Assembly (NCBI RefSeq): GCF_019880305.1 | Contig: NZ_CP082301.1 | Span: forward strand, 3,224,001 to 3,288,000 | Origin: Streptomyces decoyicus | GTDB lineage: Bacteria > Actinomycetota > Actinomycetes > Streptomycetales > Streptomycetaceae | Reading direction: 5' to 3' | DNA: 64,000 bases | Shown here: positions 16,176 through 25,816 of the stretch, in pieces | Layout of the letters: every line of letters begins with the position of its first letter | How positions within the stretch are numbered: the first letter of the stretch is position 1 | Position numbers and translations under genes: made by a program | Notes under the pieces: model-generated | Databases searched by the model: none | Told to the model about the DNA's origin: nothing | What the model saw: only the letters and a program-made list of their open reading frames with translations

Positions 16176-17003
16176 TCAGGCCGCTGCGGCGCCGCCGCCG
16201 TTCTTGTTGATCAGACGGGGCAGCATACGGAAGCCGACACCGCCCGCGATCATCGTCGCAGCGCCGATGAGCAGGAAGGTGGTACCGGTGGAACCGGTCT
16301 CCGCCAGCTCGCCGCCCTTGGCCTGCTGCTTCGCCTGGCCGGGCGTGTCAGCAATCTGCTCCTTGCCCTGACCGGGCTGCTCGATCGGCTTGGAGCCCTC
16401 GTTGTCGGTGCCGGTACCGGTGGAGTCACCGCCGGTGGCGTTGCCACCGCCCGTGCTGCCGGACTGGCCACCGGTGGTGTCGTCGCCACCGGTCGTGCTG
16501 CCGGACTGGCCACCGGTGGTCTCGTCACCGCCCGTGGTGCTGCCGGACTGACCGCCGGTGGTGTCGTCGCCACCGGTCGTGCTGCCGGACTGGCCACCAG
16601 TGGTCTCGTCACCGCCCGTGGTGCTGCCGGACTGACCGCCGGTGGTCTCGTCGCCACCGGTCGTGCTGCCGGACTGACCGCCGGTGCTGTCGTCACCGCC
16701 GATCTCACCGCCGGTGCTGTCGTCACCGCCGATCTCGCCGCCGGTGCTGTCGTCGCCGCCGATCTCGCCGCCGACCTGACCGCTGGACTCGCCGCCGTCG
16801 GTGGCACCGGTGGAGGAGTCACCGCCGGAGTCACCGCCACCGATGAGCCCGCCGATGATGCCGCCGATGATGCCGCCGTCCTGGCCCTGGACATCGCCCG
16901 GGCTGGCCGCGGAAGCAGCTCCGGCGGCCGTGAGCGACGCACCGGCCGCAATCACTGCGCCGGCCGCAATGCGCGCTACGCGCAGCCGCGTCTTCTTCGT
17001 CAT
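16176..17003 (-). CDS. repeat-rich surface protein with LAETG sortase motif
   Basis: 275 residues: signal peptide ([15 protein letters not shown], cleavage near ASA about 33), a glycine block ([15 protein letters not shown]), three [10 protein letters not shown] units, about six [14 protein letters not shown] units, then a Q/P/K linker. The C-terminus has LAETG (233–237), a hydrophobic segment and RLINK, a sorting signal of the class E sortase type common in Streptomyces. It should be covalently wall-linked, with the Gly/Ser/Thr/Asp repeats as a flexible stalk. No globular domain is visible. The repeat number is likely variable. Confidence 0.88.
   Translation of the reverse strand: MTKKTRLRVARIAAGAVIAAGASLTAAGAASAASPGDVQGQDGGIIGGIIGGLIGGGDSGGDSSTGATDGGESSGQVGGEIGGDDSTGGEIGGDDSTGGEIGGDDSTGGQSGSTTGGDETTGGQSGSTTGGDETTGGQSGSTTGGDDTTGGQSGSTTGGDETTGGQSGSTTGGDDTTGGQSGSTGGGNATGGDSTGTGTDNEGSKPIEQPGQGKEQIADTPGQAKQQAKGGELAETGSTGTTFLLIGAATMIAGGVGFRMLPRLINKNGGGAAAA
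16441..16770 (-). repeat. in-frame coding repeats of the LAETG protein
   Basis: A 42-bp unit (14 residues, [14 protein letters not shown] and variants) recurs about six times, followed towards the N-terminus by three 30-bp units ([10 protein letters not shown]). Adjacent copies are nearly identical at DNA level, a substrate for slippage or recombination. Confidence 0.85.
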
Positions 17004-17325
17004 GTACTGCTACCCCCAGTAGCTGAACTCGTCATTGGAGCACCGCTGTACGGGGCGACGAGCCGATGTCGGGGTGCACGAGCTTCGGCCCCGCACTGCG
17101 GGCAGGCCGCTCAATTCCCCGTTCTTACACGCGCCCCAGACATACGCATGCCGCGCTCAGCCTTCCCAGTTCGGCCACCATCGTCAAGGTCGATTAAAGG
17201 CCGGATGCCCGAATTGCCAAGCGGTGGGCGGTACATGGACATACGACTGTGACCAAACCGCCACAGCAAAAACAACTGCCTCCCCGAAGGAGGCAGTTGT
17301 TTCACGTACGGAAGTAGCGGATCCG
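17004..17325. other. 322-bp gap: surface-protein promoter side and prfB terminator
   Basis: No gene seen. It holds the upstream region of the LAETG gene and, near 17270–17302, the prfB terminator. Its middle (about 17160–17270) is less GC-rich than the surroundings and probably carries the LAETG promoter, but I cannot fix the hexamers. Confidence 0.5.
17270..17302 (-). terminator. prfB terminator
   Basis: Perfect 14-bp stem AAACAACTGCCTCC (17270–17283) with GGAGGCAGTTGTTT (17289–17302), 5-base loop. On the minus strand it ends in TTTTT, an unusually canonical intrinsic terminator for this genome. Confidence 0.92.
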
Positions 17326-18432
17326 CTACTTCTCCTGCTGCTTGCGCCAGCGGATTCCGGCCTCCAGGAAGCCGTCGATGTCGCCGTCCAGCACACCGGT
17401 GGGGTTGCCGACCTCGAACTCGGTCCGCAGGTCCTTGACCATCTGGTACGGGTGCAGGACGTACGAACGCATCTGGTTGCCCCAGGAATTGCCGCCGTCG
17501 CCCTTGAGCGCGTCCATCTTGGCCTGCTCCTCCTGGCGGCGGCGCTCGAGGAGCTTGGCCTGGAGGACGTTCATCGCAGACGCCTTGTTCTGGATCTGCG
17601 AGCGCTCGTTCTGGCAGGAGACGACGATGCCGGTCGGGAGGTGCGTCAGCCGCACCGCGGAGTCGGTGGTGTTGACGCCCTGGCCGCCGGGGCCCGAGGA
17701 GCGGTACACATCGATCCGCAGATCGGACTCGTCGATCTCGATGTGGTCGGTCTTCTCGACGACCGGGAGCACCTCGACACCGGCGAACGACGTCTGGCGG
17801 CGGCCCTGGTTGTCGAACGGCGAGATACGCACCAGGCGGTGCGTGCCCTGCTCGACGGAGAGCGTGCCGTAGGCGTACGGGACCTGGACGGCGAAGGTGG
17901 TCGACTTGATGCCGGCCTCTTCCGCGTACGAGGTCTCGTAGAGCTCGGTCTTGTAGCCGTGCCGCTCGGCCCAGCGCAGATACATGCGCTGGAGCTTCTC
18001 GGCGAAGTCGGCGGCGTCCACGCCACCGGCCTCGGCGCGGATGTTGACGAGGGCCTCACGGGAGTCGTACTCGCCGGACAGGAGGGTGCGGACCTCCAGC
18101 TCGTCGACCGCCTTGCGGACGGCGGTGAGCTCGTCCTCGGCCTCGACCCTGGCGTCCTCGTCGCCCTCGGCCTCGGCGAGCTCGAAGAGCACCTCGAGGT
18201 CGTCGACCCGGCCACGCAGGTCCTCGGCCTTGCGCAGCTGGCCCTGGAGGTAGGACAGCCGGCTGGTGATCTTCTGCGCACTCTCCGGGTCGTCCCACAG
18301 GGACGGCGCCGCGGCCTGCTCCTCGAGCACGGCGACATCGGCCCTCATCTTGTCGAGGTCCAGGACGGCCTCGATCGACCCCATGGTCGAGGAGAGGGAC
18401 TTCAGCTCTTCGGATACATCGACGACTGCCAC
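17326..18432 (-). CDS. prfB: peptide chain release factor 2
   Basis: 368 residues, full length. The peptidyl-tRNA hydrolysis motif [16 protein letters not shown] and the RF2 stop-codon-reading tripeptide SPF ([15 protein letters not shown]) are present, so it reads UGA/UAA. It is one continuous frame: the programmed +1 frameshift and internal UGA of many bacterial prfB genes are absent, so no frameshift autoregulation. The start is the ATG at 18432. The next gene upstream on the same strand is pkaB. Confidence 0.97.
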   Translation of the reverse strand: MAVVDVSEELKSLSSTMGSIEAVLDLDKMRADVAVLEEQAAAPSLWDDPESAQKITSRLSYLQGQLRKAEDLRGRVDDLEVLFELAEAEGDEDARVEAEDELTAVRKAVDELEVRTLLSGEYDSREALVNIRAEAGGVDAADFAEKLQRMYLRWAERHGYKTELYETSYAEEAGIKSTTFAVQVPYAYGTLSVEQGTHRLVRISPFDNQGRRQTSFAGVEVLPVVEKTDHIEIDESDLRIDVYRSSGPGGQGVNTTDSAVRLTHLPTGIVVSCQNERSQIQNKASAMNVLQAKLLERRRQEEQAKMDALKGDGGNSWGNQMRSYVLHPYQMVKDLRTEFEVGNPTGVLDGDIDGFLEAGIRWRKQQEK

Positions 18433-18600
18433 GCACCCAGCCTAACGGCTACCACCGTCAGCGTGACCCGGCCCCGGCAGGTGGGACCTGCCCGGAACCG
18501 TGGACGGCGGGCCCCCCGCGGGCCGTACGCGACGCCGCGTGCCGGGCGGGGCCCGGTCCTGCGGGCCGTTTCCGGGCCCGGCCGGGGCGCGGGCGGGCCG

Positions 18601-19872
18601 TTACGGGGTGCCGGGTTCCGGCTGGTGGACGCCCGGTGTGGCGTCGCCCGCCGTATCGTCGCCGGAGGCCAGCCAGCCGCCCAGGCCGGCCGCCAGGGCC
18701 ACCGCGGCGGCGGCCGCGCCGAGCTTGATCCGGCGGCGGCGCACCGCATCCGGCGACGAGCGGTGCCGGGCCGAGCCCGCCCGGCGCTCACCGGCGGCCC
18801 GCGGGGCACGGGCGGTGCCGTGCGCGCCGCCCGCCAGCTCGTCCGGTCCTGGCACCCGCATGCTGGTGTGCGTCTCCCGGTTGGAGTCGGGGACCGCGCC
18901 CTGGACGAGCGGGACCGCGCCGCGCGGCGGAGTGGCCTCCCCCGGGGGCGGCGACGGGTAGAACGGCTCCTCGCGGGAACCGGCGGTGGCCTCCTGCTCG
19001 TCCTCCGGTTGCTCGCTGTCGGGCTCGTCGATGTCCAGCGGCGGCATACCGGCCAGGCCGGGCAGCATCTCGCGCAGCCGGGCGGCGAGCTCCGGGGCGC
19101 GCAGCCGGGAGGCCGGCGCCTTGGCCAGGCACTGGAGCAGCAGCTGCCACAGCTCGTCGGGGATGCCGGGCAGCGGCGCCACGCTCTCGGTCACATGGCG
19201 GCGCAGCACCGCCCCGGGGTGCCCGCCGCCGAACGGCGTGAACCCGGCGAGCAGCTCGTACAGGACGGTCGCCAGCGCATAGACGTCCACGGAGGCGCGC
19301 GGCGGCAGCCCCTCGATGATCTCCGGGGCGAGGTAGTCGGGGGTGCCGATGACCTTGGTGGCCCTGGTCCGGCGCGGCGAGTCGACGAGCCGGGCGATGC
19401 CGAAGTCGGTGAGCAGGGCGGGGTGCGCGCCGCCGGGGCCGAGCGGTCCCTGCATGTCCAGCAGGACGTTCTCGGGCTTGACGTCGCGGTGGACGATCCG
19501 GGCGGCGTGCGCCGCGGCGAGCCCGTCGGCGACATCGGCGGCGATCGCGACGGCGGCCTCCGGGGCGAGCCGGCGTTCGCGCTCCAGGCGCGTGCGCAGG
19601 TCGGTGCCCCGTACGAGGTCCATGACCAGCGCCAGGTCGTTGCCGTCGACGACGAGATCACGGACGCCGACGACTTGGGGGTGGTCCAGGCTCAGCAGCG
19701 CCGCCCGCTCCTGCACGAAGCGGCCGACGAGTTCCTGGTCGGATGCGAGATCCTCACGCAACAGCTTGATGGCCACGGCCCCTTCGGGGCCCTCGCCCAG
19801 CCATACCGTGCCGGCACTGCCGCGCCCCAGGATCTGGTGGGCGGTGTACCGGCTGCCGATCTTCCGTGCCAA
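18601..19872 (-). CDS. pkaB: Ser/Thr protein kinase PkaB
   Basis: 423 residues if the TTG at 19872 is the start; it has GGAG five bases upstream and gives MARKIGSRYTAHQ, whereas a start at 19980 would add 36 low-quality residues. The kinase domain has the glycine loop LGRGSAGTVW (15–24), Lys36, catalytic IVHRDVKPENVLL, DFG in LLTDFGIARL, and APE in YLAPEII. A disordered proline/acidic linker follows, then one membrane segment near the C-terminus (AAAAVALAAGLGGWLA). There are no PASTA domains. It sits between prfB and pkaA as in S. coelicolor; targets are unknown. Confidence 0.9.
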   Translation of the reverse strand: MARKIGSRYTAHQILGRGSAGTVWLGEGPEGAVAIKLLREDLASDQELVGRFVQERAALLSLDHPQVVGVRDLVVDGNDLALVMDLVRGTDLRTRLERERRLAPEAAVAIAADVADGLAAAHAARIVHRDVKPENVLLDMQGPLGPGGAHPALLTDFGIARLVDSPRRTRATKVIGTPDYLAPEIIEGLPPRASVDVYALATVLYELLAGFTPFGGGHPGAVLRRHVTESVAPLPGIPDELWQLLLQCLAKAPASRLRAPELAARLREMLPGLAGMPPLDIDEPDSEQPEDEQEATAGSREEPFYPSPPPGEATPPRGAVPLVQGAVPDSNRETHTSMRVPGPDELAGGAHGTARAPRAAGERRAGSARHRSSPDAVRRRRIKLGAAAAAVALAAGLGGWLASGDDTAGDATPGVHQPEPGTP

Positions 19873-20219
19873 GACTGCTCCGACGTGTCGGGCCCCCGAG
19901 CGTCCTGCGGGGGCTGAGGTTGGCGTCAAAGCTACGCGGGTGCCAGGGGGTTCAGTGCCCCGGAACGTGGCAACCTTCACTTCTGTGAGCGAAATTGTCC
20001 GTCAGAAGTCGACAAATCCACTGAGTTGCTTCCCGGGGCTGTCCGACGGGTCGTCGCAGGAAGGCCTCGGGCGCCACGGCGCACCGCCGCGTCGACGCCT
20101 CGGGACCGGACGGACGGCACGGGTCCGCCCGTCCTGAAAAGGCGGAACGGGCCCGGCGATGATCCACCGGGCCCGCTCCCCACGCCCGCGGACTGCACCG
20201 AGCCCGCCGTCGGGCGGCG
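19873..20219. other. 347-bp gap between pkaA and pkaB
   Basis: No gene seen. It contains the pkaA 3' hairpin (20148–20175) and an AT-richer stretch around 19970–20030 where the pkaB promoter probably lies; hexamers are not clear. Confidence 0.45.
20148..20175 (-). terminator. hairpin after pkaA
   Basis: CGGGCCCGG (20148–20156) and CCGGGCCCG (20167–20175) form a 9-bp stem with a 10-base loop, 45 bases past the pkaA stop. Likely terminator or mRNA-stabilising hairpin. Confidence 0.6.
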
Positions 20220-21869
20220 TCAGCCGCCGAGTTTCTGCACGAAGCGCTGCACACTCTCGAAGACGTGCCCGACCTGGGAGAAGAAGCCGCGCGTCGTGCC
20301 GATCCACTCCTGGAGCGGGGTCAGCTCCCAGACCAGCCAGGCCGCCACGAACAGCAGGATCAGCGTGACCAGGCAGCCCTTGAGGCAGCCCAGACCCGGG
20401 ATCTTCATGGGGTTGGCACTGCGCTGACGGGGCTCACGCCGGGGCCGGGGCTCCGGGGCGGGCGGCCGCTGCGGTTCGTAGCGCTGCGGCGGCGGCTCCT
20501 GGCGGCGCTGCGGGGCCTGCGGCTGCTGCTGGGCGTACGGCACCGGAGCGGGCTGCTGGCGGTACTGCGGCTGCTGCGGGCGCTGCGGCGGCTGCTGCTG
20601 GGGGGCGGCCTGGCGCTGCGGGCGGCGGCGCAGCGGGTCCTGGCCGGGGTCCAGGTACTGCACCTGGGTCTGTTCGTTGCGGTCGCGGGCGGCCCGCATC
20701 TGGGACTCCCACGGATGGGGGCCGTCGGGCTCCTGCGGTCCGCCGGCCGGTGCGCCCATGGGCATCGGCGGCATGGCCCGGGTGGGGTCGCCGCCGGGGC
20801 CGCCCGGTCCGCCCGGTCCGCCCGTGGACGGCAGCACGCTGGTCGCCGCTCCCGGGTCGTACGAACCGGCGCCGGACGGGAGCACCTGGGTGGGGTCGGC
20901 GTCGCCTCCGCCAGGCTGGCTGCCCTCGCCCGTTCCGGGAACGGGGGCGGGCGCGGGATCGGGGGCGAGCAGTGCGGCGACCCCGAGCGCGGCCTCGGCA
21001 GCGGCCGGGGTGGCGTGCACCCCGATGCCGGACGCGACGGTGCGCAGCGCCCTGGCGAGGTTCTCGGCGCTGGGCCGCTCCTCGGGCCGCTTGCGCAGAC
21101 AGCGCTCGATGACCGTCCACAGCGGCTCGGGGAGCGTGCCGGGGCGTTGCGGCTCCTCGCTGAGGTGGCGGTGCAGCACCTCCAGCGCGGTCGCCCCGGC
21201 GAACGGCGGGCGGCCGGTGACCAGCTCGTACAGCAGGATGCCGGCGCCGTAGATGTCCACGGCGGAGGTCTGCGGGCGGCCCTCGGCGGACTCCGGCGCC
21301 ACGTAGGCGGGGGTGCCGACGAATTCGTGGGTGCGGGTCAGGCCCGGGGAGTCGGCGAGACGGGCGATGCCGAAGTCGGTCAGCATCGGGTGCATCTCGC
21401 TGCTGCCGTCCGACCCGGCGAGCAGGACGTTGGCGGGCTTGAGGTCGCGGTGCACCACACCGTCGGCATGGCTGGCGGCCAGCGCGTCGGCGATCTGGGC
21501 CGTGAGCAGCGCGGCGGCCACCGGGCTGAAGGGGCCGTTGTCGCGCAGATAGCGGTGCAGGTCGGGGCCGTCGACCAGGTCCATGACGAGAGCGAGCAGA
21601 TCGCCCTCGACGACGAGGTCGCGGGTACGGACGATGTTGGGGTGGGTGAGCCGCAGCAGGACGGAGCGCTCCCGCAGGAAGCGCATCACCACGTCCGCGT
21701 CGTGCGCCAGCTCCTCCTTGAGGACCTTGATCGCGACCGTCTCACCGGGCTCTCCTGCCACGGCGGCCTCGGCGCCCGCCGTCTCCCGCTGGCGGGCACG
21801 CCAGACGGTGCCCGTGGCACCGCGTCCCAGCGGCTCCTCGAGCAGGTACTTGCTGCCTACCGGCCGCAC
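20220..21869 (-). CDS. pkaA: Ser/Thr protein kinase PkaA
   Basis: 549 residues from the GTG at 21869, with GGGAG eight bases upstream. Kinase motifs: LGRGATGTVW (14–23), VAIK with Lys48, VVHRDLKPANVLL, LTDFGIARLADS, YVAPESAEG. After about residue 290 comes a long low-complexity linker rich in P, G and Q (QRQAAPQQQPPQRPQQPQ). A C-terminal membrane segment follows (GCLVTLILLFVAAWLVW) with about 30 residues outside. Closely similar plan to PkaB, suggesting duplication. S. coelicolor PkaA (about 543 residues) autophosphorylates. It diverges from the FHA–FtsK gene, whose FHA domain could bind phospho-Thr on either kinase. Confidence 0.92.
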   Translation of the reverse strand: MRPVGSKYLLEEPLGRGATGTVWRARQRETAGAEAAVAGEPGETVAIKVLKEELAHDADVVMRFLRERSVLLRLTHPNIVRTRDLVVEGDLLALVMDLVDGPDLHRYLRDNGPFSPVAAALLTAQIADALAASHADGVVHRDLKPANVLLAGSDGSSEMHPMLTDFGIARLADSPGLTRTHEFVGTPAYVAPESAEGRPQTSAVDIYGAGILLYELVTGRPPFAGATALEVLHRHLSEEPQRPGTLPEPLWTVIERCLRKRPEERPSAENLARALRTVASGIGVHATPAAAEAALGVAALLAPDPAPAPVPGTGEGSQPGGGDADPTQVLPSGAGSYDPGAATSVLPSTGGPGGPGGPGGDPTRAMPPMPMGAPAGGPQEPDGPHPWESQMRAARDRNEQTQVQYLDPGQDPLRRRPQRQAAPQQQPPQRPQQPQYRQQPAPVPYAQQQPQAPQRRQEPPPQRYEPQRPPAPEPRPRREPRQRSANPMKIPGLGCLKGCLVTLILLFVAAWLVWELTPLQEWIGTTRGFFSQVGHVFESVQRFVQKLGG

Positions 21870-22363
21870 GTCATGCGCTCCCTGGTCGTGGTGGTTCTCT
21901 TGCCCGGCCCGCGGGGTCCGAATGATCAACTCCGCGCGGCCCGTCCGACCCACTGTAGTGCCGTCGTACAAACTTTTCGGTCCGTCGGCCCGCTGGGGGC
22001 TTGTGGGGAAGACGCACTTTCGGGACGGATGGTTGCCCGCCGCGTCCGGCCGGTGCCGGGCGCCGCCCGCAGCATCCTGCCGGGACCGTTCCGAGCTGAC
22101 CACGGGCGTCGAAATCCGGCCGGGCACGGCACGCAAGCAGGCACTTTTTCGCCCTTAGAAGACCAATCAAGATCACTGAATGGCGGTCGGCGGGCGTGTT
22201 GTCAGCGGCAGGTGCGAGGATGCACCCAGCACGAAGCGGTGGGGGCGGGCGGTCTTTGTCGCGACGTGCACTTGGGACTTGTACGTGCCGACGTGCCCGG
22301 GTGTGGTGGGGGGAGTGAGCGGAGCCCTCGCCGGATCCCCGGCAGAAGGGACCGTTGACGGCG
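21870..22363. other. 494-bp divergent promoter region, pkaA / FHA–FtsK gene
   Basis: No gene seen. Composition drops near 21940–22180, consistent with promoters for both sides. Near 22259–22300 there are repeated ACGTGC/GTACGTGC-like words (GACGTGCAC, GTACGTGCC, GACGTGCCC) that may be operator half-sites. Confidence 0.4.
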
Positions 22364-25300
22364 ATGCAGATCCGGCTGACCGTCCTCGGGCCGCGCAGCG
22401 GCCACACCACACGTACCTGCGATGTGCTCGTGACGGCCCCCGCCGGGACCGCCCTGGCGGCGGTGGCAGGCGCGCTCGCGGCCTCCGTGGCGGGCTCGGG
22501 AGCGGATGTCGGCGGTGCGGGCGGCAGCGGCCCCGTCGTGCTGTACGCCGGGACCGAGCGGCTCGATCCGCAGCGCGCGGCGATCGGCGAGCCCCCTTTG
22601 ATCGACGGCGCGGTGCTCTCCCTCCAGAGCCCCGGCCCCGCCCCGGCACACGGCCTGCCGCACGGCTCCGCCCGTCTGCGGGTCATCTCCGGCCCCGACG
22701 CCGGCGGAGTGCATCTGCTGCACGGGGGCCAGGTCCGCATCGGCCGCTCCGCCGACGCCGACGTCCCCCTCGACGACCCCGATGTCTCCCGGCTGCACTG
22801 CGCCGTGACCGTCGAACCGGACGGCTCGGTGTACGTAGCCGACCTGCGCTCCACGAACGGCACCGTGGTGGACGGCACCGACCTCGGGGAACGGCCCGCG
22901 CCGCTGCGGCCCGGCGCCCTGCTGCGCATCGGCGAGTCCGCCCTGCGCCTCCAGTCCGCGCCGAGTGCACCGGACCCCGCCCTGCCGACCGCCCCGGATG
23001 GCGAGGGCCATCTGCGGATCACCCCCGGGACGGCCGGCCCCGGCCCGGACGCGGGGGCGGCGGGCCGGGCGGAGGAGTACGGGGAGTACGGCGCGCCGGG
23101 CCCGCGGGGAGCCACCGCCGCCGCGGAAGGGGCGTACGCGGGAGCCGGGGCCTACGCCCGGCTGGCCGGCGGTGCGCCCTCTCCCGTACCGGACCCCCGT
23201 ACCGCACCGGACCCCCGTACCGCACCGGCACCGGGCGCGACGGGACGGCGGGACACCCCCTTGCGCGGCACCCCGGCCCGGTACGACGCACCCGGCCACG
23301 GCGCACCGGCCCCCGGCCACAACTCCCCGCGCGGCAGCGCCGGTACGCCCTTCCCGGCCGCCCACACGGGCCATGTCTACGACCGCACGACCGAGGGCGG
23401 CGCCCCGGCGGACGGCTTCGGCCCCGGTGTCCGGGAGCGCACCGACGGCTTTCCGGCCGGTGGGCAGGAGCGGACGCACGGCGGGCAGCAGTCATTGGCG
23501 CCGTCCGACGAGGCGCCCCGTAAGGGCGGGCGGCGGGGCGGCATCGGCGCCTGGGCGCGGCGGCTGGCCGGCAGCCGGCCCGCCGTGGCGGGGCCGGAGG
23601 ACGCCCACGCACCGGAGTACGCACCGGCCGACGCCCCCGCGGCGGCCTTCGCCGCCGCTCCCGAGGACGCCCAGGCACCCGAAGCGCGCTCCGGGCCCGC
23701 CGCCGACGAACGATGGCCGGATGCCGCCGCGGTCCTGCTCACCGCGCTGGGCCCGGGACCCCGCCTGTGGGAGCGCGGCCCGGACCACCCCGACGCGCTG
23801 ACCGTCCGGCTGGGGACGGCCGCCCGCAGCGGCGGCCGGACCGCCGTGCCGGTCACCGTCGACCTGCGCCGGGCGGGCTCCCTGGGCCTCGCCGGGCCGC
23901 GCGCACGGCTGGCCGGGCTGGCCCGCAGCGCCCTCGCCCAGCTCGCGGCCCTGCACTCCCCCGGCACCCTCGACCTGGTGCTGATCAGCGCGGACCGGGC
24001 GCGGACCGCCGAGGAGCGGGTGGCGGACTGGTCCTGGCTCGGCTGGCTGCCGCAGGTCCGCCCGGCCCATGGCCAGGACTGCCGGCTGTTGCTCGCGTAC
24101 GACAAGGAACAGGCCCTGGCCCGTACGTCCGAGCTGGTGCGCCGGCTCGACGACGGCCCGCTGGGCCACGGCTGGGCCAACGCCGACCGGGCGGAGATCG
24201 CCTCCGCCGCCGCCCGCCACCAGGGCCCGTACACGCTCGTGGTCGTGGACGGCGACCCCGGCAGCTCCGCGCTGCGCGAGACCACCGCCCGGCTCGCCGC
24301 GGGCGGCCCGGCGGCCGGTATCCATCTCCTGTGCCTGGCCGAGACCCCGGCCGCCTCCCCCGCCTTCCCGCTGGCCGCGACGTACGAGGCGGCGCGGGAG
24401 GCGTCGCCCGCCTTCGGTGAGTGCGGGGCGGTCGCGGTGCTCAGCGGCGATGTCGCCACGGCACTGCGCGTGGTCCAGCCGGGCTCCGGGCCCAACGGCA
24501 CGGTCGCGGCGGTGGACGCGGTCTCCGGCGCCTGGGCCGAGCGGTTCGCGCGGGCGCTGGCGCCGCTGCGCGAGACCGATGCGGCGGCCCTGGCCGGCGG
24601 CCGGGCGGCGCCCCGTGCCGCCGTCCCGCTGCCCGATTCGGCGCGGCTGCTGGACGAGTTGGGGCTGGCCCGCGCCACCCCGGCGTCCCTGATGGCCCGC
24701 TGGGCCGCCGCCCTGGACACCGACCGGCCCGGCGCCGCCGCGGTGCTCGGCGCCGGACCGCACGGACCGCTGTGCGCCGATCTCGCCGGCGACGGTTCGC
24801 ATCTCGTCCTGGAGGGCGCGACGGCCACCGGCAAGACCGAGCTGCTGCGTTCGATGGCCGCCTCGCTGGCCGCCGCCGACCGCCCGGATCTGCTGTCGCT
24901 GGTGCTGGTCGACGGCGGCGGCAGCGAGCGCGGCGAAGGACTGCGGGTCTGTACGGACCTGCCGCATGTCACGACGTACCTCGCCGCCTCGGACCCGGTC
25001 CGGATGCGGGAGTTCGCCCAGGCGCTGTCCTCCGAGCTGAAGCGGCGGGCGGAAATACTGGCCGGTACCCCGTTCGCCGAGTGGCGCAGCAAGCATCTGC
25101 CGGCGCCGCGGGTCATCGCGCCCCGGCGTTCGACCGAAGGCGGCGGTGGTCACAGAGAGCAGGAACCAACTACTCTCCGTAATCGTTGCCAAAACAAGGA
25201 AGGGGAAAGCGGCCCACCGGCGGACCCCTCCACGACCGGGACACTCCGCCTGCGGGCGCGCAGCGAACCGCCGGCGGCGGACGGCGCGGAGACCGCGGTG

Positions 25301-25816
25301 CCGATGCCCCGCCTGTTCGTCCTGGTCGACGACTTCGACGCCCTGGTGGCCCCCGCACTGGGCAGCACGGGCCGGCCCGCCGCCGGCTCCGTGGTGCGCG
25401 CCCTGGAGGCGGTGGCCCGGGACGGGGCGGCGCTCGGGGTCCATCTGATAGCCGCCACCGGCCATCCGGACCGTACGGCGGAGACCGCGACCAGCGAACG
25501 GGCCGGTCTGCGGGTCCGGTTGGGCGCCGACGGCGATCCGTCCGAGCCGGTGCCCGCGGGCCGCGGCCGGCTGCACCGCGCGGCGGACGGCTCCTCGACG
25601 CCGTTCCAGGCGGGCCGGGTGACCGGCCGGATACCCCGGACGTCCACGCTCCGGCCGACGGTCGTGCCACTGGAGTGGCAGCGGATGGGCGACCCGCCGG
25701 CCCGGCGCCCGCTGCGCGAGCTGGGCAACGGCCCGACGGACCTGGCCCTGCTGGCCAGCGCGCTCCAGCGGGCCGCACAGTCCTCGGGTGCCCCCTCCGC
25801 CCCGCCCCTGCTGTGA
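22364..25816 (+). CDS. FHA-domain protein with FtsK/SpoIIIE-like ATPase
   Basis: 1150 residues from the ATG at 22364. Residues about 1–95 are ubiquitin-like, as in type VII EccC/FHA proteins. An FHA domain follows (about 100–190: VRIGRSADADVPLDDPDVSR, then LRSTNGTVVDG), which binds phosphothreonine. Residues about 200–450 are disordered, A/P/G-rich. A P-loop ATPase of FtsK/SpoIIIE type occupies the rest: Walker A EGATATGKTELL near 817, Walker B LFVLVDDFDAL near 984. No membrane segments. It diverges from pkaA, suggesting a kinase–FHA signalling pair acting on a DNA or protein pump. Residues near 928–950 come from an AT-richer insert. Confidence 0.85.
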   Translation: MQIRLTVLGPRSGHTTRTCDVLVTAPAGTALAAVAGALAASVAGSGADVGGAGGSGPVVLYAGTERLDPQRAAIGEPPLIDGAVLSLQSPGPAPAHGLPHGSARLRVISGPDAGGVHLLHGGQVRIGRSADADVPLDDPDVSRLHCAVTVEPDGSVYVADLRSTNGTVVDGTDLGERPAPLRPGALLRIGESALRLQSAPSAPDPALPTAPDGEGHLRITPGTAGPGPDAGAAGRAEEYGEYGAPGPRGATAAAEGAYAGAGAYARLAGGAPSPVPDPRTAPDPRTAPAPGATGRRDTPLRGTPARYDAPGHGAPAPGHNSPRGSAGTPFPAAHTGHVYDRTTEGGAPADGFGPGVRERTDGFPAGGQERTHGGQQSLAPSDEAPRKGGRRGGIGAWARRLAGSRPAVAGPEDAHAPEYAPADAPAAAFAAAPEDAQAPEARSGPAADERWPDAAAVLLTALGPGPRLWERGPDHPDALTVRLGTAARSGGRTAVPVTVDLRRAGSLGLAGPRARLAGLARSALAQLAALHSPGTLDLVLISADRARTAEERVADWSWLGWLPQVRPAHGQDCRLLLAYDKEQALARTSELVRRLDDGPLGHGWANADRAEIASAAARHQGPYTLVVVDGDPGSSALRETTARLAAGGPAAGIHLLCLAETPAASPAFPLAATYEAAREASPAFGECGAVAVLSGDVATALRVVQPGSGPNGTVAAVDAVSGAWAERFARALAPLRETDAAALAGGRAAPRAAVPLPDSARLLDELGLARATPASLMARWAAALDTDRPGAAAVLGAGPHGPLCADLAGDGSHLVLEGATATGKTELLRSMAASLAAADRPDLLSLVLVDGGGSERGEGLRVCTDLPHVTTYLAASDPVRMREFAQALSSELKRRAEILAGTPFAEWRSKHLPAPRVIAPRRSTEGGGGHREQEPTTLRNRCQNKEGESGPPADPSTTGTLRLRARSEPPAADGAETAVPMPRLFVLVDDFDALVAPALGSTGRPAAGSVVRALEAVARDGAALGVHLIAATGHPDRTAETATSERAGLRVRLGADGDPSEPVPAGRGRLHRAADGSSTPFQAGRVTGRIPRTSTLRPTVVPLEWQRMGDPPARRPLRELGNGPTDLALLASALQRAAQSSGAPSAPPLL
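25144..25219. other. AT-richer insert inside the FHA–FtsK gene
   Basis: The core 25150–25205 is 50% GC by count (28 of 56), far below the flanking coding sequence. It encodes an uncharacteristic stretch (HREQEPTTLRNRCQNKEGE) between Walker A and Walker B. It is bounded by CGGTGG (25144–25149) and CCACCG (25214–25219), an inverted 6-mer. The frame is kept. It may be a small in-frame insertion element or a hypervariable loop. Confidence 0.5.

Noticed and set aside
18300..18432. Programmed +1 frameshift at the start of prfB
   Set aside because: The gene is one uninterrupted frame with no internal UGA; actinobacterial prfB genes commonly lack the frameshift.
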